64,000 nucleotides of DNA, taken from contig NZ_QGMP01000002.1 in NCBI RefSeq assembly GCF_003259185.1, positions 186,001 to 250,000 of the forward strand. Reading direction: 5' to 3'. The first letter of the stretch is position 1. Every line of letters starts with the position of its first letter. The notes beneath the pieces are model-generated. The model saw nothing but the letters and a program-made list of their open reading frames with translations, ran no database searches and was not told the origin of the DNA. This document shows positions 17,300 to 26,612 of the stretch, piece by piece. The position numbers were made by a program, and so were the translations under genes. Origin of the DNA: Isoalcanivorax indicus. GTDB lineage: Bacteria > Pseudomonadota > Gammaproteobacteria > Pseudomonadales > Alcanivoracaceae.

Positions 17300-20200
17300 C
17301 TGCCATCTCACTGTGACGGCGTCGCGCACTGGTCTGATCAAACTTGATGCGGAAGTCCAGAACGATGCCTTGCACTCGGCCCTCCGCACCCGTGAAGTCG
17401 CGGTCGTAGAAGCCTCGGAAGTTGTAGCCCATGCTGATCCAGACGTCGCGGATCGGGCTGTAGCCTGCCATCACGCCCCAGGCGTGCTGGGTTACATCAC
17501 TTTGCCAGCTGTGCAACCGGCTTCCGCGCGTGCCGATGTCCCAACGCTCGGTAATATCGTATCGGTACTCGAGACCGATCAGATCGCTGTAGCCGGTGTA
17601 ACGGGTGTCATCAATGGTATCCGCAACATAGCGCGCGCCATATTGCGTAGACAACTGATGCCGCTGCGCCATGACCAGGTTCACGTGCGTATTGTTGACG
17701 ATGCGATGGCCGTAAAGGTGCAGGGTGTCGTCCCGTGTTTCATCACGAATCAGCCGTGTGCGGTTCAGCCAGAACCAGCTGTCGCTCAGCGGGCGACGGG
17801 CGTAGCTGATATCCAGCTCGGAACTGCGCGCCAGGCCACCGGCACGGAACTGCTGATCGAAATGCAGGATGCGCCCGGCCAGGCTGTCGGCGTTGTTCAG
17901 GCGATACCGGAATCCGGACAGCAGATTCCATTTTTCATCCAGATCAGAATAGCGGTACTCCGCGCGCTGGGTAAATTCCCAGGCCGCATCGCGGTAGCCC
18001 AGGCCGGCGGACACGGCGGTGTAATCGTTGGCCGCCGTGCCGCTCGCCGGATCACGGCGCGGATCGAAGGTGTCGGGTATCACGTTGTCGGTAAGCGTCT
18101 GGGCGCGATCCAGACCAAAGTCCGCGCGCCATTGGCTGCTCAGGTCGAGGGTCTGAAACAGGCCGGCGTGGGCCATCACGCGGGGTCCGTATTCATCGCT
18201 GCTGTGGCTGAGCTGGGAGCTGACCGTGCCCCCTTGCCAGGGCGTGGCGCGCGCGCCAATACGTGTATCCTGTGTGCGCCGCTCCTCGCTCCAGCTGAAT
18301 TCCTGCGCCGCAAACACCGACACATTACGCGTCAGGCGATAGTCACTGCCCAGGGTCAGGCGGGTGGGGTAGTCGGCGTTGTCCTCACGGCGGTCGATGC
18401 CGGTTTCGCCGGTGGCAGACAAGCTCAAGCGGCCGTCCATCAGATCGCGGCGACCACCACCGATCACCTGGCGAGAATCGTAACGCCCGGCAGCGGTCTG
18501 GTCTTCCACATAACGCAAGCCACCGAAGGCGCGCCAGTTTTCCTGTTCGTATTCGGCGCGGCCTTCCATCAGGTTTCTTTCGTTGCCTGTGCCCAGCACG
18601 CTTTGCCGACTGGCTTCTGCCGCCAGCGCCAGATCGTCGGTCAGGCGGTAACGCACGCTGCCTTGCACCATGCGGCGGTCATCATCATCCATCGCCAGCT
18701 GGCCGAGGCCGAAACCGGCGTCCGTCTGTTCGGCACGCACGCGGGTATCCACACGCTCGGAGGTGTAGCGGTGTTCCGCCAGCCAGGCGCCGTCGGTGCC
18801 GCTGCCAGACACCGGATCGCGGCTGGCCGCCATTTCTGCGCGCAGCACATGATGCTCGTCCGGCGTCCAGGTGAGATCGGCGCCGCCCAGACGTGCATCC
18901 GCCGCCACGCTGTTGTCTTCCACGCCGGTCAGGCCAAGCACCAGTTTCTGCGCCGCATCATGCACCGTCACCCGACCGCCCATGACCCGGGCATCGGCGC
19001 CGGCGTCTACTTCATAGGTGACAACAATACGCAGCGGGTTGAAACCGGCGTCCTGCACCGGGATCGGCTGACGGAAGAAAAAGGTGCCGTCATTGCTGTC
19101 CAGGCTGTAATCCACAAAGCGGGTCATGACGGTGCTGCTGATGACCTCGTTGGTGAAACGATCCCGCACTTCCACGGTCACGGTTTCGCTGCCCGGCAGA
19201 ATCGGTGCGCGGCTGAGACGATACAGGCCCGAGGTGCCGTCCGGACGAATATCATCGCGGATAAAGCCTTGCGGCGTTTCGGCATGGAAGGCACTGCCGG
19301 ACACGTTACGCCCACGCCATTCCGTCTGGGCTCCGGTCAGCACGCGCTGATAGCGGGTCAGTTCGGTCACGGTAAGGCCGGTGTCGAAGTCACCGAACAG
19401 GGCGAAGAAATCGCGCCGCTCCATGCGTACATAAAGTTTTTCCCGCGACGGGGCGTCATGCCCGCGACGGGTGTCGTCGCCATACAGCACGTACCAGCGC
19501 TGCGGATCCAGCGCCTGGTTCAGGGGTTCGTCGTCAAGCCGCGAACGGCTGTCGTAAGCGGCCGTCAGCAACCATTCTCCGGCCACGCGGCCACGGGCAA
19601 AGAAGGCCGCCTCGCCGTCGGTATAGAAGTGCTCATCCGCACCACCGAAGGACTGCATGTTGCCGCGCAGGCGGTTGTAGCCCACGGTCCCTTCGGCAAA
19701 GCCCACCAGAATCCAGTCGCGCAGATCCGGGGACACAGGTACGGCGATGTCATCCGACACGGTGTAGCCGTCGCTGAGACGAATGCGATAGGTGCCAGCG
19801 GTGCTCACCGGCTCGAAATGCACCAGGCCGTTGCTGTCCACCTGGATCTGGTCGGGGCGCTGATCCAGTGCGGTCCGCTGCGCACCGCTGGCCAGCGGAC
19901 GCAGGTCGCCAGACACCAGTTGCAAGGTCGTGCCCGCCCGGATCGGCTGGTCAAATTCATCGATCAGGGCCAGACGCAATTGCACGGGCGTCAGACCGTC
20001 GGCCACGTTTTCTTCCGCGTCCAGTACGCGAATGGTCTTCAGTCGACCACTGCGGCGCAGCGAGACTTTATCGCTGAAACGGGCATTGCCGAAGTTGTCC
20101 AGGCCTTGCAGCGTCAGGGTGTAATCACCGGTGCGCGGCAGCTCGATCCCGACCCAGGTGTAGAGGGTCGTGCCGCCCTCTTCGGTCATGCGCATCCCGA

Positions 20201-22772
20201 TACGCGAGGCCGGGACGGGTTCATCGTTCAGCAGCAGCCGAACACGCAGATCGCTGTTCAGGCGTCCGGAAACGCTGATCACCGGGTGCGGTGTCACCGT
20301 GCCATCGGCAATATTCAGCAAGCCCGTGCGCGCCGGTACGGTGGCTTGCCGCGCCCCGGCCTCACCGTCATCGCTGGCCAGCACCATGCCGCTGTCCGGT
20401 CTGGTCACGTTCAGCATCGCCGGGGCTTCTTCCACCGGCAGAATCAGATCAATGGTAACGCGACGATTCCGGGCGCGGCCTTCTTCGGTGCCGTTATCCG
20501 CCAGTGGCAGGTCTGGCCCGGCGCCACGCACTTCCAGTCGCTCGGCGTCCAGCTTCAGCAGTGCGCCCAGATAGTCAGCCACGGCCGTGGCCCGCGCCAG
20601 GGACAAGGCATAGTTGTCATTGATGGCCCGGCCCGCCCTCGGCACGATCGGCACGCTGTCTGTGTGGCCGACGATGCGCAGACGCATGTCGTCCAGGTGT
20701 GCGGGGGCCACAAGCCGTCGGGTTTCATGCCCCAGCGCTTCCAGGCGGTGCAGATCGCGCGCCCGCAGTGCCTCGGCAAGGTCACGAATCTGTTCGCGAT
20801 CCGCCGGAGACAGGGCTGCCGACATACTGGAAAAACGGGGCCGCAATATAATCTGCTGTTCGCTGCGCACTGCTGGCGTGATCGCCACGCGGTTTTCGGA
20901 CTGCACTGCATGGCGATGACCGTCCTGCGTCTGGCCGAGGGTCCGTGCCGTCAAGCGCTGTTCCGCCACGGCCTCGCCCGTGGCGCTGTCCTGGCTCAGG
21001 TCCGGGTCCAGCTGCAATTGCCATGTCAGTTGCGCACCGGATTGCCGCAGCAGCGCGGGCAGGGTGACGTGATAGCGCTGCGCGCCCAGCGCCGCCGGGT
21101 CCGGCAAGCTGGTGTCGTTAAACCGCAGGCTGCCCGGTACCGGCAGCAGACCCTGTGGCACCGCCAGTTCGGTGTCCAGTTGCGACAGGTGTTGATCGCC
21201 ACTGCCCAGCGACAGGGTCATGTGGATCTGCCCGTCCCGCATTGCACTGGTGAGCTGTTGCCGCAGCAGGGCGTGCGCTTCCGGGTTCTTCTTCAGATAC
21301 CAGTTTTCGCGCCACAGGGTGCCGCCCTGGATATTCAGGAAGCGTGACAGGGGATTGCCGGCCTGGCGGCTGGTGCCCGGGCAGGTCTGCAGGGTATAGC
21401 GATTGCCGAGGGTCACGGTGTCCAGTTGCAGCACGCGGGTCCCCGGGCGCACGCCTTCCATATGCCAGCGGCCATCCGCATCCGTCACCACCTGGGTGCC
21501 GTCTTCCAGATACAGCCGTACCCCGGCCACCCCTTCGGCGTCCGCCTCACCGCACTCACCGGCTATAACCCGACCCATCAGGAAGGCGCGGTCATCAAAG
21601 AAAGGCCGCTCTACCAGAATGGCGGCCATGTCTTCGTTGGACAGTACACTGCCACTGCGCGCCTGGGCGCGATTCACCGCCTGACCCGCTGGCGCCGCGA
21701 TGGTGACTTCCACCACATAGCGCACCAGTACCGAGGCGCCCGGTGCCAGGTTACCCACCTGGATACGCAGCTGCTGTCCGTCCGGGCTGATCTGCGGGTC
21801 AGGCTGACCGATGCCGTCCCGACGCAGCGAGCCGCTCTGGTAGCGGAAACCGCGCGGCAGTCGGTCATTGATCTCGATATCGGCGGCCGGACTGGTGCCC
21901 GTGTTCTCAACGCGTACTTCATAGGCGATAAAGTCGCCGGTCATGGCCTGATTGCGCAGGGCGCGTTTGCTCAGGTAGAGATTGCCGTCGGCCACCGGGG
22001 CGTTGCCCATCACCCCCTGACGCTCTGCCTGCACCAGGGCCACAAAGCCGGCACTGACCAGCCAGGGCGCCAGCGAAGACAGGCTGTCGGCGACAATGCC
22101 GTAGTCATCGTAACGCACCCGGACGTCGCTGCCCGGCGGCAGGTAGCCCGCGCCGGGTTGCAGGTAACCCACGTAGATGCCGCTGCCGGTGTCGGTTTCC
22201 ACCAGCGCGATGATGGCGTCATCGCCGGGCTGGCTTTCCACGGTCACGGCCATGATCCGGCGGCCATCTGTGCGGATGGCAAACGCCGTTGCCGGCAGGA
22301 TCGGCTGGCGCACCACCACGAACACCGCTTCCTGTACCGCAAAGCTGTTGGCCGGGCTCAGGGGGAGGGCAGTATCCAGCGGCAGGGGATTGCCGTCGCT
22401 GTCGAGGGGCGCGGGCAAGGGGTTGGTCACCGAGGGCGTCCCGACAAGGCTTTCGGTGCTGGCAAAATGGCTCGCCCGCACCACAAGATTTTCGCTCGAC
22501 GCTGGATCATGACGATACAGGCCGACGCGTTCGTAGCGCAGTACCCGGGCATCGGCGCTTGCCGATGCGGGGGCACCTTGCCAGTTCAGGGTCGCCGGGG
22601 GTTGTTCCAGCAGCACCGCAGCGTGCGCCTGGCCCCCCGGCAAAAACGGTGATACCAGCAACATCAGCGCCAGCATCACCGCAGCAAGCATCAGGCAACG
22701 GCGCAGCACATGACGCACCGGCAGCAGCGCTGTCGGTAACGTCTTGTGCTGGAAACCGTAGGCCTGTTTCAA
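17292..22772 (-). CDS. Giant outer-membrane protein: DUF11, OmpA-like domain and C-terminal beta-barrel (1826 residues)
   Basis: The N-terminus has a long hydrophobic export signal (about 26-51). Residues about 270-375 form a DUF11 domain (GDFIAYEVRVENTGTSPAAD). Residues about 395-465 resemble a carboxypeptidase-regulatory domain (GVRLYLEDGTQVVTDADGRW). Residues about 640-780 are OmpA-like (LRIVGHTDSVPIVPRAG, NYALSLARATAVADYL, GRARNRRVTIDLIL), a peptidoglycan-binding fold. More Ig-like stretches follow. Roughly the last 500 residues are alternating aromatic beta strands such as YRLTDDLALAAEASR and SGFRYRLNNADSLAG, ending GIVLDFRIKFDQ, as in outer-membrane barrels. It may anchor or export the neighbouring DUF11 proteins. 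An OmpA domain in the middle is unusual. Confidence 0.82.
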   Translation of the reverse strand: MKQAYGFQHKTLPTALLPVRHVLRRCLMLAAVMLALMLLVSPFLPGGQAHAAVLLEQPPATLNWQGAPASASADARVLRYERVGLYRHDPASSENLVVRASHFASTESLVGTPSVTNPLPAPLDSDGNPLPLDTALPLSPANSFAVQEAVFVVVRQPILPATAFAIRTDGRRIMAVTVESQPGDDAIIALVETDTGSGIYVGYLQPGAGYLPPGSDVRVRYDDYGIVADSLSSLAPWLVSAGFVALVQAERQGVMGNAPVADGNLYLSKRALRNQAMTGDFIAYEVRVENTGTSPAADIEINDRLPRGFRYQSGSLRRDGIGQPDPQISPDGQQLRIQVGNLAPGASVLVRYVVEVTIAAPAGQAVNRAQARSGSVLSNEDMAAILVERPFFDDRAFLMGRVIAGECGEADAEGVAGVRLYLEDGTQVVTDADGRWHMEGVRPGTRVLQLDTVTLGNRYTLQTCPGTSRQAGNPLSRFLNIQGGTLWRENWYLKKNPEAHALLRQQLTSAMRDGQIHMTLSLGSGDQHLSQLDTELAVPQGLLPVPGSLRFNDTSLPDPAALGAQRYHVTLPALLRQSGAQLTWQLQLDPDLSQDSATGEAVAEQRLTARTLGQTQDGHRHAVQSENRVAITPAVRSEQQIILRPRFSSMSAALSPADREQIRDLAEALRARDLHRLEALGHETRRLVAPAHLDDMRLRIVGHTDSVPIVPRAGRAINDNYALSLARATAVADYLGALLKLDAERLEVRGAGPDLPLADNGTEEGRARNRRVTIDLILPVEEAPAMLNVTRPDSGMVLASDDGEAGARQATVPARTGLLNIADGTVTPHPVISVSGRLNSDLRVRLLLNDEPVPASRIGMRMTEEGGTTLYTWVGIELPRTGDYTLTLQGLDNFGNARFSDKVSLRRSGRLKTIRVLDAEENVADGLTPVQLRLALIDEFDQPIRAGTTLQLVSGDLRPLASGAQRTALDQRPDQIQVDSNGLVHFEPVSTAGTYRIRLSDGYTVSDDIAVPVSPDLRDWILVGFAEGTVGYNRLRGNMQSFGGADEHFYTDGEAAFFARGRVAGEWLLTAAYDSRSRLDDEPLNQALDPQRWYVLYGDDTRRGHDAPSREKLYVRMERRDFFALFGDFDTGLTVTELTRYQRVLTGAQTEWRGRNVSGSAFHAETPQGFIRDDIRPDGTSGLYRLSRAPILPGSETVTVEVRDRFTNEVISSTVMTRFVDYSLDSNDGTFFFRQPIPVQDAGFNPLRIVVTYEVDAGADARVMGGRVTVHDAAQKLVLGLTGVEDNSVAADARLGGADLTWTPDEHHVLRAEMAASRDPVSGSGTDGAWLAEHRYTSERVDTRVRAEQTDAGFGLGQLAMDDDDRRMVQGSVRYRLTDDLALAAEASRQSVLGTGNERNLMEGRAEYEQENWRAFGGLRYVEDQTAAGRYDSRQVIGGGRRDLMDGRLSLSATGETGIDRREDNADYPTRLTLGSDYRLTRNVSVFAAQEFSWSEERRTQDTRIGARATPWQGGTVSSQLSHSSDEYGPRVMAHAGLFQTLDLSSQWRADFGLDRAQTLTDNVIPDTFDPRRDPASGTAANDYTAVSAGLGYRDAAWEFTQRAEYRYSDLDEKWNLLSGFRYRLNNADSLAGRILHFDQQFRAGGLARSSELDISYARRPLSDSWFWLNRTRLIRDETRDDTLHLYGHRIVNNTHVNLVMAQRHQLSTQYGARYVADTIDDTRYTGYSDLIGLEYRYDITERWDIGTRGSRLHSWQSDVTQHAWGVMAGYSPIRDVWISMGYNFRGFYDRDFTGAEGRVQGIVLDFRIKFDQTSARRRHSEMADD

Positions 22773-22783
22773 GGGCGGGTGCC

Positions 22784-23917
22784 TCAGTTCACAGAGACAC
22801 GGAACAGGATGACGGCACTTTCACCGTCCACCAGCTCACCGGCCACACCCGAGGGGGTGTTGATCTGCAGACCCCCTTCATCCAGCGGCAGCAAGGTCGC
22901 GCCCACCGTGTCATCGGCCACCGGGTTGCCGTTCAGCTGGGTGCTGTCTGCCACGTAGCTGGTGTGTTCCGGCAGGCTGTCTTCCAGTACGGCACCCGAC
23001 ACCGTTTCGCCCGGCAGGGACGAGGCGGTCAGACGGTACTCCAGCACATCACCGCTGCGCGCCGTGGTGCCGGTGCTGGCAAAGGCCGTGCCGGTGGTGA
23101 CGTTGCGCACTTCCTTGGTCAGTACCGCTTCACCGGAGAACACGGTGACGACACCATTGCCGCCGTCGGTGAAGTTTTCCGGGGTACCCCCGGGGCCTGG
23201 CGCGGTGGTTTCACCCGTGATTTCCACGGTGTGATTGCCGCCGCTGCCCGGTACGGTCGGTGCACCGGCCGTGACGTTGACGGTAAAGGTCGCCACTTCA
23301 CCGATCTGCACACCCGCCGGGACATCACCCGCGCCGATAGCCGGGGCGCCACTGGTGGCGTTGCTCAGCACGATCATCGTGGGTTGTTCCGGCGTGGTGG
23401 TGTTGCCGACCGTGAAGGCTGGCGTACCCGGTGTGACCGACGTGATCTCGTACAGGTAGTCGGTACCGCCTATCGTGATGCGTACCGTGTCGCCGGCGTC
23501 CAGACCCGTCTCCGAACCGGCAGCGATATAAATCGCATCAGCGGTGGAGGGTCGGGACGTAATGGACGCGCCGAGGGAAATCACGGGTGGCGTTACAGTC
23601 AGTGCCGGTGCACCGACATCGGTGTCCGTGCTGCCTGCGTTCAGCGTGTAGCTGTCCAGACCGTTGCTGGTACTGGTGATGGTGTAAGTCAGCACTGCCA
23701 CATCGCCAGCGTTGGCGTTGGCCGGGCCGCTGACGCTGATAACCGGCGCCGCACCCACAGTGAGTACCGACACATCTACCGTTGCGGTCATTTCACCGCC
23801 GCTGAAGGTCAGGGTAGCGGCGTTATGAATGGTCGCGCCGCCGCCGGTAGCGGCCAGCGCAGGATTGGCAAGCAGGCAGCAGCCCGCCGCGGCCAGAAAG
23901 GCCAGACGTTTGAACAT
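22784..23917 (-). CDS. Secreted DUF11-like repeat protein, 377 residues
   Basis: Signal peptide MFKRLAFLAAAGCCLLANPALA. The rest is Ser/Thr/Val/Gly-rich beta structure with DUF11-type features: ISVSGPANANAGDVAVLTYTITSTSNGLDSYTLN, then LTKEVRNVTTGTAFASTG and VLEYRLTASSLPGETVSGAVLEDSLPEHTSYVADST. It resembles its upstream neighbour (408 residues), with GLDSYTLN against GPDTYTLN, KEVRNVTT against KFVRNVTT, and C-termini AVILFRVSVN against RVVFRVTID, so they are likely tandem duplicates. It is 11 nt upstream of the giant barrel gene. Function unknown. Confidence 0.8.
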   Translation of the reverse strand: MFKRLAFLAAAGCCLLANPALAATGGGATIHNAATLTFSGGEMTATVDVSVLTVGAAPVISVSGPANANAGDVAVLTYTITSTSNGLDSYTLNAGSTDTDVGAPALTVTPPVISLGASITSRPSTADAIYIAAGSETGLDAGDTVRITIGGTDYLYEITSVTPGTPAFTVGNTTTPEQPTMIVLSNATSGAPAIGAGDVPAGVQIGEVATFTVNVTAGAPTVPGSGGNHTVEITGETTAPGPGGTPENFTDGGNGVVTVFSGEAVLTKEVRNVTTGTAFASTGTTARSGDVLEYRLTASSLPGETVSGAVLEDSLPEHTSYVADSTQLNGNPVADDTVGATLLPLDEGGLQINTPSGVAGELVDGESAVILFRVSVN

Positions 23918-23989
23918 GATGAATCCCCCAGTGATGCCCGGTAGGGCAGTGGGCCGGCGCTCGCGGTGGTCGCAAGGCCGGCTCTGTTA

Positions 23990-25216
23990 TCAGTCGATGG
24001 TGACGCGGAACACCACACGGCTGCTTTCCCCGGCACCCAGAACACCGCCGGTGCCATTACCCGCACCCGCATCCAGGTCGTCACCGCCGTTGCCGGCATA
24101 GACGTACAACACACCGTTGCCGGTGGCATCGAATTCCGCAGCGCTACCGCTGTCGACACCGTCATCCTGGGCAACAAAGGTATCGTCGCCGGTGGCATCC
24201 AGAGAGACCGAGCCGGGAACGAAGGTGGTGAACTGCGGGATCGGGTCAGCAATCACAATGCCCGTGGCGTCGCCAGCATCCGGGTCGTCGTTACCGACCA
24301 CGATGAGATACTCCATGACATCAGACGGATTGCCGCTCACGCCGGTGGCGTACCAGGTGGTGCCGCCGAGGGTGATGGCGTCTGCACCGGCTACCGGGGT
24401 GGTGACGTTGCGCACAAACTTGTTCACGGTCAGGCCAGGACGACGAACCGTCAGGACCGTTGCCGTGGTCTGCTCGATCAGGATTGCAGGATCGGCAACA
24501 GACGACACCGTGGTGATCAGGCTATGGCTACCGGTCACACCTGCGGTCACGCTATCGGTGGTGACCACCTGAACGATTTCACGACGCTCACCGATCATGA
24601 CGCCATACCCGAAGCTGTTTGCCAGGGGATCTGCCACGGTGATGGTCACGGTGTTACCCAGCGGACCATTGCTTTCATCGATCGCGGTCACTACGGCGAC
24701 TTCTGCTACGCCGGTGGGATCAATCACGATGGTGTCGCCAACCTGAATGCCGTTGATGGCGCTGTCACTGTCGTTGCCATCGAAAGGCACGACCAGCGTG
24801 TTCTGGCCCGCATTGGCCTGGCTGGCAACAGACGTGGCGCCCAGCAGCACACTCGGCGTACCCGCTGCAGCATCGTCATCCATGTTGCTGCGTGTATCGG
24901 CGGTGTTCAGCGTATAGGTGTCCGGACCATTTGCCGTGGCCGTAAGGATATAGGTCAGGTTATAGCTGGTGTTTTCGGCCGTGAAATCCTGGTTGGCCGG
25001 GAACACCACCAGAGGTGCTGACGGCACCAGGTTTACCGTAATCTGGACACTGGCTTCCAGCGCGGCTTGCGCGGTGCCGGCAGCATCAGCGTAGTTAACG
25101 GTAACCGTGTTGGTAATGCGGGTATTGGAGGCGGTCATCGCCTGGCCAAGCGACGGCAGCATGACTGCCATCGCTAACGCCGCTGCCCCCAGTACCAGCT
25201 TGCGTTTGATCATCAT
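23990..25216 (-). CDS. Secreted DUF11-like repeat protein, 408 residues
   Basis: The signal peptide runs to about residue 26 (MMIKRKLVLGAAALAMAVMLPSLGQA). The protein has the same plan as the 377-residue neighbour: Ig-like beta domains, a region around TYTLNTADTRSNMDDDAAAG, a middle insert (NGIQVGDTIVIDPTGVAEVAVVTA), then a DUF11 domain (VMEYLIVVGNDDPDAGDATGIVIADPIPQFTTF). Aspartate-rich stretches (DGNDSDSAING, DDLDAGAGNG) suggest calcium binding. GAGGAA precedes the ATG. Paralogue of the next gene; role unknown. Confidence 0.8.
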   Translation of the reverse strand: MMIKRKLVLGAAALAMAVMLPSLGQAMTASNTRITNTVTVNYADAAGTAQAALEASVQITVNLVPSAPLVVFPANQDFTAENTSYNLTYILTATANGPDTYTLNTADTRSNMDDDAAAGTPSVLLGATSVASQANAGQNTLVVPFDGNDSDSAINGIQVGDTIVIDPTGVAEVAVVTAIDESNGPLGNTVTITVADPLANSFGYGVMIGERREIVQVVTTDSVTAGVTGSHSLITTVSSVADPAILIEQTTATVLTVRRPGLTVNKFVRNVTTPVAGADAITLGGTTWYATGVSGNPSDVMEYLIVVGNDDPDAGDATGIVIADPIPQFTTFVPGSVSLDATGDDTFVAQDDGVDSGSAAEFDATGNGVLYVYAGNGGDDLDAGAGNGTGGVLGAGESSRVVFRVTID

Positions 25217-25296
25217 CTTTTTTTCCTCAAGCGGTAATACGCCCTGAATGTGAAAGCAGTGGTCCGGGCCGGAGCGCCATCAGCCCGGTGCATGGG

Positions 25297-25731
25297 CTAC
25301 AGCACAACGACACTGAAGCCAACGGCGCCATCCGTGCCTGCCGGTATTTCGCTGATCAGCCAGCGAACCACCTGTGCCTGGTCTTCCTCCGCATTCACGG
25401 TCGGAAGTTGTATTTCCGCCTGATCCCCCCAGGCGCTGTCGTCTACCAGACGAGTGCCCTCCGGCACAGGATTGTCGAGCACGATATCGCGCGCGCTACT
25501 GCTGCCGTCGTTCTGGTAGTTGATGGTGTAGAAAATGACGTCGCCGGGTTCGGCATCTTGCGCGGTCACCCTGCGCAGGATTTCACGGCCCTGGTCATCA
25601 AGCTCAACGATTTCTTTCTCCGCCATCACCGCGATAGAAACGGCTGGCGATGCCTGTGCTGACAGCACAAGAAACGAGAGTGAGATGAGCAGGGTGTGCG
25701 CCAGACGCTGAATGGTTTGCCTGATGGACAT
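25297..25731 (-). CDS. Small secreted single-domain DUF11 protein
   Basis: This 144-residue protein has a signal peptide (MSIRQTIQRLAHTLLISLSFLVLSAQA) and one DUF11 domain: EKEIVELDDQGREILRRV, AEPGDVIFYTINYQNDGSSSARDIVLDNPVPEGTRLVDDSAW. It ends GAVGFSVVVL, again with the last DUF11 strand at the very C-terminus. I chose ATG 25731 over 25767 because GGGGGA lies upstream. It is the first structural gene of the cluster. A minimal one-domain subunit beside larger multi-domain relatives suggests a fibre or complex built of DUF11 units, which is inference. Confidence 0.78.
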   Translation of the reverse strand: MSIRQTIQRLAHTLLISLSFLVLSAQASPAVSIAVMAEKEIVELDDQGREILRRVTAQDAEPGDVIFYTINYQNDGSSSARDIVLDNPVPEGTRLVDDSAWGDQAEIQLPTVNAEEDQAQVVRWLISEIPAGTDGAVGFSVVVL

Positions 25732-25889
25732 GGCTTGTTCCCCCAATATTTGTTGTATCGCGGGCAAGCCAGAGTGGTGCGGTTATCTATCGCGTTTGCG
25801 GTAGCTGGCAATGCCCCCAATCTTTATTGTGAGGGCAGGGTGCCGAACAGGTACTGAATCACAGATGAACAGGATATGAACGGAAAGGG

Positions 25890-26612
25890 TCAGTCGCCGT
25901 AGGTAACTTCTGCACCAATGCGATAGCCAACGCCGGGCACGGTGACGATCACCGGGTTCTCTTTGCTGTCACTGACAAGCTTCTTGCGCAACCGGTATAC
26001 CAGTACGGTCACGGTTTCCGGATTACTGCCATTGATGTTGCGGGCCAGCACATCGGCAAGCTTCTCACGACTGAGCGCGTTACCCTCTGCCTTGACCAGT
26101 GCCATGAGCACATCCAGCTCGCCGCGCGTCAGCACCAGTTGCTGGCCTTGGGCGTCCTGCAGACTCCACTGATCGGGCAGCAGTGTCCAGCCGCCGAACC
26201 GGATCCGGTGCACCGGCCGTTCAGCAGTGCCGTTTCCGCCAGTTCTGCGATTTTTCTGGCGGCCCAGGAAATTGCGGATGCGCAACTCGAGTTCGCGCAC
26301 ATCAAAGGGTTTGGTGACGTAGTCGTCTGCACCCAGTTCCAGTGCGGTAAGGCGGCTGTCATTGTCGGTTCGGCCTGAGACCACAAAAACCGGCACATCA
26401 CTGCGTGCGCGGGTGCGGCGCAACAGCACCAGACCATCTTCATCCGGCAAGTTAAGATCCAGCAACACCAGATCGAAGTCCTGCTTCTCGACCTGGGTCA
26501 TGAAACCTTCCCCGCATGCTGCTTCCGCAACGCTGTAGCCCTTCAACGTGAAGACTTCACGTATCGCGGCGCGTAGCATTTCGTCGTCTTCCACCATCAG
26601 CAAGCGACCCAT
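25890..26612 (-). CDS. Orphan OmpR/PhoB-type response regulator
   Basis: This 240-residue protein has an N-terminal receiver (acidic pair in MVEDDE, phospho-acceptor Asp52 in VLLDLNLPDEDG, Lys in VTKPF) and a C-terminal winged-helix domain (LTRGELDVLMALVKAEGNALSREKLADVL, ETVTVLVYRLRKKL, VPGVGYRIG). CAGGAG stands before the ATG. No sensor kinase gene is adjacent. It lies directly upstream of the DUF11 cluster on the same strand, so it may control that cluster. Confidence 0.93.
   Translation of the reverse strand: MGRLLMVEDDEMLRAAIREVFTLKGYSVAEAACGEGFMTQVEKQDFDLVLLDLNLPDEDGLVLLRRTRARSDVPVFVVSGRTDNDSRLTALELGADDYVTKPFDVRELELRIRNFLGRQKNRRTGGNGTAERPVHRIRFGGWTLLPDQWSLQDAQGQQLVLTRGELDVLMALVKAEGNALSREKLADVLARNINGSNPETVTVLVYRLRKKLVSDSKENPVIVTVPGVGYRIGAEVTYGD

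Noticed and set aside
17313..21347. A 1344-codon rightward open frame opposite the giant barrel gene
   Set aside because: It has no ribosome site or recognisable domain and mirrors the high-GC codon pattern of the leftward gene, whose domains are clear.
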